From positions 1-28,742 of the forward strand of contig PYST01000434.1 of assembly GCA_003049485.1 (NCBI GenBank): a DNA stretch of 28,742 nt. Direction: 5' to 3'. Numbering within the stretch: position 1 is the first letter of the stretch; the number at the start of each line of letters is the position of its first letter. This document shows positions 1 to 8,431 of this stretch, piece by piece. Below the pieces are notes generated by a model. The model did no database searches. It worked only from the letters and a program-made list of their open reading frames with translations, and was not told where the DNA came from. A program made the translations under genes and the position numbers. Origin of the DNA: Ophioceras dolichostomum (lineage: Eukaryota; Ascomycota; Sordariomycetes; Magnaporthales; Ophioceraceae).

Positions 1-317
1 GCTCGACTGTTTCTCTAGTGAATACATATTTTCTCATGCCGGACCTACACAGACGAAAACCACTAGCATGTGGGTACTTACCTGCCTAGGTAGGCAGTCG
101 AAATGAACAAGTATGTATGTGTGCGACTTCAGCCACTCCTCCGAAGATCCGCTGTATCTTTGCCCACAATGCACACCTTCGAGTGATGATGAACCTTTCT
201 TGTCTTTCAATTCCAGCGCTTAAACGCTCCTCTCTCTCTTGCAAGCTTGAGACAATACAATGCCGCCTCAAAACGGAATACAAAATGGCTGAGCTCCCCA
301 GCGTTGTCCTCCCCACT
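1..317. other. Non-coding flank at the left edge
   Basis: No supported gene. The stretch is downstream of the DJ-1-like gene and should hold its 3' UTR and terminator. A palindromic CCTAGG core with flanking ACCT/AGGT units lies at about 80-96, one of several such intergenic motifs in the window. Open frames here carry no recognisable domain. Confidence 0.5.
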
Positions 318-1169
318 CTACTCCTTGAGCAGGCTCTGCTCCAAGTCGGCGAGCTCAAAGTTGTACACCTCGTCCTGGCTGCGGCCCGGCTGCAACTCCA
401 GCGCGTAGAGCGACGCGTTGTTGACCAGGTGGTTGTCGAAGTTTTTGAGGCAGAATTGGGCGATCATGTCAAGGCCTGTGAAGAGCATGTTTTCAGTCAG
501 AGGCATTCATCAATCTCTGATCATCTATCTTCCTGCCAGCCAGGAGACGGAGGACAGAGAGAGAAGGAGCAAAAGAAACTTACCAGCCCCGGCACCACCA
601 GCAGTCCAAAGCTCACCCCCCTTCTCATCCTCCCCAAACGGCTTCTCCTCAACCACCCACCTCCGATCCGCCCACTCGATCTCGGGATGCATTGCCTTAG
701 CAGCCACCAAAAACCCGCGGTTGGTCGTGACCTTTTTGGCCGCGAGGTCCACCGCGTCCGCGAGCCACAGGGAGCCGATGCAGGTCGTCATCCACACCTT
801 CGTGGACCTCCACGCCTCGCGCATGAACCTCGTCGCGGGCTCGGGTCGGAACTGGGGGGACACCCCGCCGACGAGCACGAGATCCAGATCGCGCGGGCAG
901 TCGTCGTACGTGGTGGTGGGCATGAACTTCAGGTCGGGCGTGATCTGCGTCGGGGTGAGGGAGGAGGCGAGGTAGAAGATCTTGAGGTCGAGTGCGGAGG
1001 GGAGGAGGCCCGACCAGGATGGGCCCATGGGCGCGAGGAGGGCGATGTATTGTTGGGAGAGGTTGCCGAACATGTCGATGCCGACTATGTCGGAGAGCTG
1101 GGCCGTTTCGAGCATGACGGCGATGCGGAAGGTGCGGCGGGCGGTGGAGGTGGCGTCGGCGGCGGCCAT
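318..1169 (-). CDS. DJ-1/PfpI-family (class I glutamine amidotransferase-like) protein
   Basis: Two exons: 1169-584 and 475-318, giving about 247 residues. The 108-bp intron has donor GTAAGT at 583 and acceptor CACAG ending at 476. The join falls inside a Gly codon and restores the segment GAG-LDMIAQF. Seen: an N-terminal beta strand (FRIAVMLE), then DLDLVLVGG, then WMTTCIGSLWLAD with Cys130 at the nucleophile elbow. A Thr-Asn-Arg-Gly segment follows (KKVTTNRGFL), and then WTAGGAGAGLDM near the C-terminal helix. This order is typical of fungal DJ-1/PfpI proteins, which range from glyoxalases and isonitrile hydratase-like enzymes to chaperones; the substrate cannot be read from sequence. Length is normal and no targeting signal is visible. 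It is divergent from the FAD oxidoreductase across about 1.5 kb. The start ATG at 1169 opens a conserved-looking N-terminus. Confidence 0.85.
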
Positions 1170-1322
1170 GGTGGGTGTTTGGGTAGTGGTAGGTAGATGT
1201 TGTGGGGGGAGCGATGGTTGGTGATTGGTGATGAGTGAGTCAGTGATGATTGTGGTTTTCGGCTCGTTCGTTGTGCTCCTTTAGTTTTCCTCCGTGACCA
1301 CCACTTTCTGGCGACGAAGAGG

Positions 1323-1330
1323 TTTATATA
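1323..1330 (-). promoter_or_regulatory. Candidate TATA box of the DJ-1-like gene
   Basis: Read on the minus strand this is TATATAAA, about 155 bp upstream of the ATG at 1169, a plausible distance for a fungal core promoter. It lies directly beside the ACCT tandem tract. No transcript data are available. Confidence 0.4.
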
Positions 1331-1332
1331 CT

Positions 1333-1364
1333 TACCTACCTACCTACCTACCTACCTACCTAGG
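1333..1364. repeat. (ACCT)n microsatellite ending in a CCTAGG palindrome
   Basis: About seven tandem ACCT/TACC units run into CCTAGGTACC. Similar shorter tracts recur at about 85, 11690, 12060, 16430, 18080 and 28010, all outside genes. The tract sits immediately upstream of the TATA-like box of the DJ-1-like gene. It could be slippage-driven or a regulatory motif. Confidence 0.75.
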
Positions 1365-2716
1365 TACCCATCCCTGTTGTGTTCACGCTCGGGTTTCATG
1401 CTTGAAGCCGTTGATCTCCTCCCGAGTCCCCATTTGAGGTCCATTACTCTCCCGCCTCGACTCGCGGCCTCCGAATCACATCGGCATTCTGACGATTTCG
1501 CAAAAGTTCGTGGCGTCCAAATTGCCAAAGCTGCACCGACGTCCACATTGAAGCATTGCATTCCAATGCACAAGGGTGCATAAGGCGCCCCGGGGCCCTC
1601 AAATAGCTCCTGGCGATGGGTGGATAACCGCCGATGGAGCAACGGGACAGATACTCGGAACATGTTTCAGCAGCTTCAGCTCGGTCGAACTATCCACCGG
1701 CTCCCGAGATAGTGTAGTGAAGTGGGGTCCGAATTCTCCGTGGCTGATCGGATATTAGCACTACCCCGCAGTAGTGCGTGCGGTGTTGAGGGAGGGGCAA
1801 ACTGGAACATCCCCAACCGGAACATGCTGAATCCGACTGCATTACCTAATACCAGACTTTTCAGGCTTCCGTAGAGCTTCCATGCATCCTACCTCTACCA
1901 TCGCTTGTCGTTGGTTAGCCTCGGCGTTTCGGTTGTTTCCTTGTTGTGGCGTCCGTCCATTTGCGGCGCAGCTCTGGGTCCAGCTGAGCTCTCAGCCAAC
2001 CAGGTCGACAGCCTAGTCTCGCAAAGTTGCGTGATGGCGAGTGTCCTCGTCTGATGTTCACCCCACAACATCTGATCGCTTGCTCGGGTCGGTCGGCGCC
2101 TTCCATTTTGCGCTGCAACATACGGAGGTACTTCGTACTGCTGGCTCTATCATAGGCTGGCGGTTACCTCAGCATTCCTTTCGTGGAGCAGGGGACTGGA
2201 AGAAACAAGAACCTGTTAATTCCAACCGGAATGGATGGGATCGCCGTTAAACAAGAAGTTGAAGTGGTGCCAGGATGAGGCAGATCATCGGCCCACCCCG
2301 CACAACCAACTTGTCAGTGTCAACCTACTTGACGTTTGGTGCAGGCGGCCATGTGCGTACATACATGCCATTACAACGCCATATACAATCCAACTAATTA
2401 CCCTTACCCTTCTCCTTCTTCTCCTGTTGGCTTGTTGTCTTGTTGTGGTCTGCCGCTTGTCTTCCGTTTCCCTTCTCTCGTGCGAACGATGGTCCATCCC
2501 GCGTTCCTCGTGGACAACGACCCCATAATCATGGACGGGTAAACCGTCTGTTTCCCAACACCTTGCCTCTTTCTGCCGTTTGCTTACTGCGACCTTAAAC
2601 AAGTTTTGCTTCCTTTACTCCGCTCCTCTGCGTGCCTCCGTCATACGTTATCGACCTCTTTATTGCGTTGTTAGACGACGACATCATCAGCACCAGAGCA
2701 TCAACTGCTGCTCAGG
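1365..2716. other. Divergent intergenic region between the DJ-1-like and FAD oxidoreductase genes
   Basis: About 1.35 kb with no credible coding region; the open frames are short and lack recognisable motifs. The right part (about 2400-2480) is a pyrimidine-rich CT/TTG tract followed by the presumed 5' leader of the FAD oxidoreductase, a common feature of fungal promoters. Confidence 0.5.
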
Positions 2717-4599
2717 ATGGATGTACAGCTGGTTGAGGAGCTGGGGTCGATGCTACTGCGCTCGCAGTTCGTCACCCCGAAGGACATCGCCTATCACGAT
2801 GCCATCGCGCGGTGGAATGCCGCCGCACAAAGGCCGGCTGTAAGTCACGACTGTGTCCCAGACAACGACTGATGATGATCAGAGGAGAATCCAACAAACC
2901 CAACACCACGGCCACGGCCACGGCCACGGCCTCGATGCCACACGTGGTGATGATGTGATCTCGCTGCTTCTTCCTTCTATCCATCCACCCGGAACCAACC
3001 ACGACATCATTATCTTGACAGAGACTGACGAAATACTCCGCCTCCATTGTGCAACCATCACGCGATGTATAGGGCCTCGTCGTCTTCGCTGTCTGCACCG
3101 AGGATGTGGTCGCCGCCCTCCGCTTCGCCCGCGCCAACAACCTCGACGTCGCCGTGCGGGGCGGAGGGCACTTCTCCGGCCCGGCCTCCTCCTCGGACGG
3201 CGGGCTCGTCATCGACCTCCGCCGGCTCAACCGCTGCTTCATCGACACCGACAAGAAGGTCCTCCGCGTCGGCGGCGGCGCCGTCTGGGGCGACATCGAC
3301 CAGTACACGACGCACCACGGCCTCGCCGCCGTGGTGGGCACCGCCTCCCGCACCGGCATGGGCGCCGCCTTGGGGGGCGGGTACGGCTGGCTGACGGGCA
3401 GCCACGGCCTCGCGCTCGACAACATCGTGTCCGCCCGCGTCGTGACCGCCGACGGCTCCGTGGTCGACTGCTCCGAGACCTCGCACCCGGACCTGTTCTG
3501 GGCGCTGAGGGGCGCGGGTCCTTCCTTCGGCGTCGCCGTCGAGATCTCCCTGCGGCTGCACGCGCAGGACTGGTGCGTCTTCGCGGGCTCGCTCGCCTTT
3601 CCCTTGGAGCGCGCCGACGACGTCATCGACGCCCTGAACGCGCTCGTCCCGGACCCGACGGGACGCGCGTCGGCGACCCTCGCGCTCTCCAACATCACGC
3701 CCGCGCCATCCGCCACTCGCCCGGCAGCCGTCGTGACCGTCTTCTACAACGGCTCCGAGTCCGCGGGGCGGCGGTTCTTCGCGCCGCTGTACGCACTGAG
3801 CCCGGCCGCCGACTCGACGTCCGCCATCCCGTTCCTCAAGCTCAACACCTTGGGGGACGAGCCGCGCGCGTCGCTGGGACGGCGGCAGACTATGGCGGGG
3901 ACGCGGTTCCGCGCGCCGCTCGACAAGGCTTTGTTTAATGCTGCACGCGAGGATTACGAGGCGTTCGTGAGGGCGTACGGCGGACACGGCGTCGCTGCCG
4001 AGGTGATCTTCGAGTTCCACAACATGGCCAAGGTGGCGGCCGTGCCGCACGACGCGACGAGTTTTCCGAATCGGGGCAACTACCAGAACGTGTTCGCGTG
4101 GGTTTCATGGGCGGACCCCGCGCTGGATCGGACGGTCGAGGAGTTTGCGGGCGGCGTGAGGGATCAGCTGAGGTGGAAGTATCAGAATCAGACGCAGACG
4201 GCTGCTGCTGCTGCGGGCTTGGTTAATGGGATGGGAATGGGAATGGAAATGGGAGGAAACACCAGCGGGTTGATGAACGGCAGGGTGATGATAGAGGAGA
4301 AGGGGACGGGGTGGTACGCGAATTATAATGGTAGGTTCTGTAAGTTCTGTTCTGTTCGGCTCTCTCCCCCTCTGTGCACCTATTGGCCGAAAGTAAAGGA
4401 AAAGAAAGCTGCTAACGAGAGAGATAATATGCGTTGCGCGAAACAAGCAGACGGGAAGATACCGGCCTCTGTCGTGTTCGGGGACCACTACGCGAGACTG
4501 CAGGAGCTGAAGGCTAAGTACGACCCGCAAAACGTGTTCAACAAGTGGTATGCCATCGAGCCGAAGTTTCTAGCTGACGGCAACATGAGTCGTCATTGA
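2717..4599 (+). CDS. FAD-linked oxidoreductase, berberine bridge enzyme (BBE)-like / PCMH flavoprotein
   Basis: Three exons: 2717-2839, 3073-4330 and 4451-4599, about 509 residues. The first donor is GTAAGT at 2840 and the acceptor TATAG ends at 3072, so the joined residues read RPA-GLVVFAV. The PCMH-type FAD-binding domain (about 40-210) shows VRGGGHFSG with His74, the usual 8-alpha-histidyl FAD attachment site. It continues with VLRVGGGAVWGDID, GTASRTGMG, GGGYGWL and DLFWALRG. Ala132 replaces the cysteine that gives the second flavin bond in bicovalent members, so a single covalent link is expected. The BBE C-terminal motif YDPQNVFNKWYAI is present. Such enzymes oxidise alcohols, sugars or alkaloid-like intermediates and are frequent in secondary-metabolite clusters. 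The second intron is uncertain: a GTAAGT donor at 4340 is also in phase and would replace Asp-Gly by Gly-Arg-Phe-Tyr-Gly. No signal peptide is evident. A Met/Gly-rich insertion (GMGMGMEMGG) lies near residue 430. Confidence 0.88.
2905..2932 (+). repeat. Hexanucleotide repeat CACGGC in intron 1 of the FAD oxidoreductase
   Basis: About four tandem copies of a six-base GC-rich unit (CACGGC) lie inside the unusually long (233 bp) first intron. A simple sequence tract with no sign of function. Confidence 0.6.
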
Positions 4600-4991
4600 T
4601 GGTAATGTGGCCGGGGAGAGGGCCGTACGTCAGGAAGGCGGTGGGAGGGGTTTTCTGAAAGGATGTGTGTGTCTGTTCTCTTCGTGGTGATGGTATACCT
4701 GCCTAGTTTGGTGTAAGCCCCTTCTGGCAATTTTACAACTCTGTTTCGTCCCCAAGCTCACTTGTCACCTTTTTTTTTCTAGATTGTTTTTGTCTTTATT
4801 TTCAGTACAACACGCAGCCTCCTCTTCTCTGTATGACGAGCTGGTAGCTTTTTTTTTTCTCACAGCATTCCTGGCGGCGTCAACTAGCGGGTTGTTCTAG
4901 CACAAGATAAAAATGAAAACGTTTCTCCCAAATCCTATCTCACGAACAAATCTACTAGATCCAAGTGTTGCCAACCTACTACCTTCCAAAC
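4600..4991. other. 3' flank of the FAD oxidoreductase
   Basis: A T-rich stretch with runs of eight to nine T near 4770 and 4850, consistent with 3' UTR and transcript-end sequence. Convergent with the small minus-strand gene that ends at 4992. No gene is seen. Confidence 0.45.
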
Positions 4992-5580
4992 TTAGAAAGA
5001 TCCTGCCCATTGCTGGGCGCCTGCGCCGGTAACGGGGGCATATCCCTGACCTCCCCCGAGCCAGCCTTGGGTCAGGTATTGCGGCCCAGAGTTAAACAGA
5101 GCGCATTGCGCGTCGGGCACCCTGTTATCAGGATATGCGTAGGTGCCTGCCGGGAGACTGGTCCAAGTGCCCGCTGTGCTGCCCGGCACCGCGTAGCTTG
5201 CTGCGGTCGCCGTTCCATATCCCGGATATCCCTGGTGGTTATATCCTCTTTGACCAGCGCCACCACCACCATTTGCATAGTAGCTCGATGCCAGCTAGGT
5301 GGCGGCGCTGTCAAGGACACAACCAAGGGCTAGAGAAGAACATGCGTTGTGCCATAGAGAGAAGGAAGCTAGTTACAGATTGGTGCACGCCGGAGGGTAG
5401 GGCTAGAAATACCCTGCCAGGTGGGGCTGCACGTGACCGACAAACGTGGAACGGGCTAGGCCCGTGATAGGCGCTAATGACGGACGGGTAAGAGAACGCG
5501 CCGCGGCCGCTATACATATTAGTTGGCATCGGGGCTATCGGTCCTATCGGTCCCGCAACACTATGCCGTGTTGCGTACAT
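4992..5580 (-). CDS. Small Gly/Tyr/Pro-rich hypothetical protein
   Basis: Proposed two-exon gene: exon 1 5580-5413 (56 codons) and exon 2 5294-4992 (100 residues plus stop), about 156 residues. The intron donor is GTATTT at 5412 and the acceptor ACCTAG ends at 5295, with both sides in phase 0. An in-frame TAG, which is itself the acceptor, forces the splice. Exon 1 encodes a Pro/Ser/Tyr-rich stretch (GPIGPIAPMPTNMYSGRG). Exon 2 encodes a Gly/Tyr-rich low-complexity run (YYANGGGGAGQRGYNHQGYP) followed by a less biased tail. No domain, signal peptide or membrane segment is recognised and the function is unknown. The 5' side lies within about 100 bp of the truncated LINE, so the promoter or further upstream exons may be lost. 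It could instead be the C-terminal remnant of a longer Gly-rich protein. Confidence 0.4.
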
Positions 5581-5689
5581 ACGCTATGCCTTACAGTTGG
5601 ACTAGACGTCCCTAACCCAACCGTCAGGGAAAGCCTCCCAAATCATAGCGTCGGTCACGGTTAGGTTGTTTTAAATACAGTGGTTCCAG

Positions 5690-7657
5690 CCCTCGACGGA
5701 GGCTGGCCATTAAACCTCGTCAAATGGGTCGGGTCCTTCACGTCTGATAGGAAGATCACGGTCCGCCTAGAAGATGCTCCTTCCAACCGGAATGCGGATT
5801 CCCACAAGGCTCACCTGCCTCCCCAATCCTCTTTATGCTATATATAGCATCGGCACTATGCCCCTCTACCCGCTTCTGCTATGCAGACGACATCGGGATT
5901 TGCACCACTGGGCCTTCCCCCGAAGCATGCGCTAAGAAGGCGGCCGAGGAGATCGAAGCGATCCTCCACTGGGGCGAGGAAAACAGCGTCACATTTGACC
6001 CAGAGAAGAGCGAGTTAATGCACTTCTCCCGCAGGAAGAATTTCTCGACCCCGCTTATCACTACGGGAAGGCTCACAATTGCCCAAACACCAGACCCGGC
6101 ACTTCGATGGCTTGGAGTCTGGTTCGACAAAAAGCTCCGCTTCGGCCCATATGTGAAATACCAGGCAACGCAGGCTGAGAAAGTAGTCAGACACCTCCGG
6201 AGTTTCTCTAATACCTGCCACGGCCCTCTGGCAGCCGCCCTACGACAAGCAGTAAGCACGGTTATACTCCCAATTCTATTCTACGGAGCAGAAGTCTGGT
6301 ACGTGGGCCGTACCAAACCGGACTGCAGCAGGGCTCGGCGACCAATAGGCACCCGCCAGGGGCACCTCCTCGACATAACCGACAGGGTGATCAAAAGCTC
6401 CCTAAGGACGGTCCTCCTCGTTTAGAAAACGACTCCAACCGCCGCACTTCATCGAGAAGCAACCATCCCTCTGGCAGGAGTCTTCTTAGAGGGAATCAGA
6501 GCCCGCTTTGCAGCCCGAATCTAAACGGTAGACCCAGGCCACCCCCTAATCCACCGCGCACGCCGCACCCCGGCGAGACGGAATACCAGCCATGGCATCG
6601 GAGATGCGGACTGCCCAGACCGCCTCCCAACGAACCTGCAACGCGTCGCCAGGCTCTTCCCAGAAGCCCAACGGCCCCTGCTCCTACTCCAGAAACGATA
6701 CCCGGCCGAACCCAAACCGTTCGTCACCAATCGAAAGAAGGTAGTAGCAAAGGCCTTTACGAAATGGGCTGAGGCGCTGCCCCCGAACGAGGCCATCGTG
6801 TACTCTGACGGGTTCAAGAACGGGAAAGCAGTTGGGTACGGATACGTTATCGTCAGGGACAAAACCAACATCGGCCAAGGCCGAGGGAGACTCCCAGAAC
6901 CAGCTGAGGTGTTCGACGGAGAGGCAGTCGGGGCATGACAGGGCCTAAGGCATGCGCTCCGGCTCACTACAGCCCCTATAGTCCACGTTTGCCTGGACAA
7001 CAGCTCCGTCGGCGCAGCCTTAAAAGGACACTCAGCAGATAGCTCACAAGAGGCTTTTCGACTCTTTCAGGCTTCTAGAGAAAGCTGCGAGATCCGGGTA
7101 AGTGGGTACCCAGCCACGAGGGGGTGGCAGGAAACGAGGCGGCTGACCAACTGGCCAAGGAAGGGACCGAGCTATCCGGCCCCCCAAAAGAGGCCCCAAC
7201 GGTCGCAGGGGTTAAAAGAATGGCCAGAAAGCTCGGGAGGAACGCCTGGAACGACTGGTGGAAGGAAGGGACCACCAATCGGTATAAGGAACTAGGGCTT
7301 ACGGAGGTGTACACCTCCTGCCCCCCAGCACTCTCCCTCCCACGCCGCACCCTCCACCAGCTTATCACTGCCCGGACCGGTCACGGAGACTTTCAGTGGT
7401 ACCACGAGAAGTTCGACCACGCCGAAAACCCCCTCTGCTCCTGCGAGGAAGACTGAACCCCAGCGCACATGGTATATTGCCGAAAGGCACGCCAGCTCCG
7501 TACTTCCTGGCCTAAGGCCGACCCAGCTCCTGAGAGCAACCGATACGAATACTGGAAACGTTTAATCCAGAAACCGGAGCTGTTCGAGCACTTCACTAAA
7601 ATGACCAAATTCTTCACAGAGATATGCCACTGGAAGAAGGCGCCAATAAGCACATAA
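5690..7657 (+). pseudogene. Broken LINE ORF2: reverse transcriptase C-terminal half and RNase H
   Basis: Reading across breaks shows the RT block CGFPQGSPASPILF, the catalytic FCYADDI (near 5880), and a thumb region ending KTTPTAALHREA. The RNase H domain follows with VYSDG (about 6800), VCLDNSS (about 6990) and VPSHEGVAGNEAADQLAKEG (about 7104-7162). A C-terminal knuckle reads CSCEED-stop-TPAHMVYC. Breaks: a frameshift near 5780 before the PQG block, TAG at 6423, TAA at 6522, TGA at 6936, a frameshift near 7070-7100, and TGA at 7454. The TAG replaces an expected Trp and the TAA an expected Gln. All four stops are explained by single C-to-T or G-to-A transitions. Non-functional relic. Confidence 0.82.
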
Positions 7658-8077
7658 ACCAAATAATAACCATCCACCACCCGCAAAAGGCTCAAGGACT
7701 TCTAAGCGGCTGACTTTCCGGACGCGGCACACCAGTATCGCTCGCTCCCACAACAACCAACCGTCTCCTTCTTCAAGGACAGATATAGCATTAAAACGCC
7801 CACAGCAGCCGCCACAAATAGAAGCAACGAAACGCCGAGCGCCAGCCCCGAGCTAATAGGGGGGCGGGAATGCGGCTTGAAGAACACGTACGCAATGGGG
7901 CGCCACGCCCCAGAGCATGATATGCTAGCTATTCCTCGTTCTGTGTTTGCGTTTCCTCTCTTTAACCTCACATTCAAGCACTAGTTCCTTGTATATAGTC
8001 GCTCGGTAGTCGCTAGCACGTCTTATGCCCTCGGGAGGCAGGGATCTCGGGCAGATTCCGACTTCAGACGTTAAATA
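7658..8077 (+). other. Presumed 3' UTR of the LINE relic
   Basis: About 420 bp between the last LINE coding segment and the CAT tract, without coding potential. Assigned to the element by position only. Confidence 0.5.

Positions 8078-8116
<39 letters not shown>
8078..8116 (+). repeat. (CAT)13 microsatellite, probable LINE 3' tail
   Basis: Thirteen perfect CAT units follow the LINE 3' region. Many non-LTR elements end in A-rich or simple-repeat tails created during target-primed reverse transcription, so this is the likely 3' end of the insertion. Confidence 0.8.
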
Positions 8117-8117
<1 letters not shown>

Positions 8118-8118
<1 letters not shown>

Positions 8119-8431
8119 GACGAGCCAAGGTTGCGAAGCTGACTGAGTAGATGCTGGCAGCGGCTCGGATGCTCAGATTTGGATCGGATTATAAAGCTTG
8201 AAGAGCGAGAATCAATTTTCTTTCGTTATTTGAGTGTGCCATGTCTTGTTGTGAAGAAATACATGATAGATGAAAGTGTGTCGCGTTGTCGCGATTGGTG
8301 TGTCACGAGCTTGTGTGTGTCACGAGCTTATGGATTACGTTATAAAAAGTAACTTTTCTTTTTATAAAACTTTACTTTCTACAATACAATGCTTTATTAA
8401 AAACATAACAGCCTGGGCACCTAGTTACCAA
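8118..8431. other. Intergenic stretch between the LINE and the alpha-kinase gene
   Basis: AT-rich around 8340-8400. It is downstream of the minus-strand alpha-kinase gene and probably holds its 3' UTR. No gene is seen. Confidence 0.45.

Larger units (their letters stand above)
5665..8117 (+). mobile_element. 5'-truncated, degenerate non-LTR retrotransposon (LINE, Tad1-like)
   Basis: The order reverse transcriptase, RNase H, then a Cys/His knuckle matches the ORF2 C-terminal half of fungal Tad1-clade LINEs. Recognisable sequence starts at about 5690 with a GGWPLNLVKW block, just after where RT motif A should be. The endonuclease, ORF1 and RT N-terminus are therefore missing, as is usual for 5'-truncated LINE insertions. 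After the last coding segment (7657) come about 420 bp of presumed 3' UTR and then (CAT)13, a plausible LINE tail. The exact 5' boundary and any target-site duplication could not be established. The copy has frameshifts and four in-frame stops and cannot encode an active enzyme. Confidence 0.8.

Noticed and set aside
117..1196. Long plus-strand open frame of 359 codons overlapping the DJ-1-like gene
   Set aside because: It is the antisense shadow of the GC-rich DJ-1-like gene; the translation is Arg/Gly/Val-biased and has no domain.
2772..3716. Minus-strand open frame of 314 codons opposite the FAD oxidoreductase
   Set aside because: Antisense shadow with low-complexity composition; the plus strand has clear FAD-binding motifs and splice sites.
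8078..8116. CAT repeats as a CRISPR-like or coding poly-His/Met tract
   Set aside because: Uninterrupted triplets without spacers; open frames through it are accidental. Best explained as a LINE tail or microsatellite.
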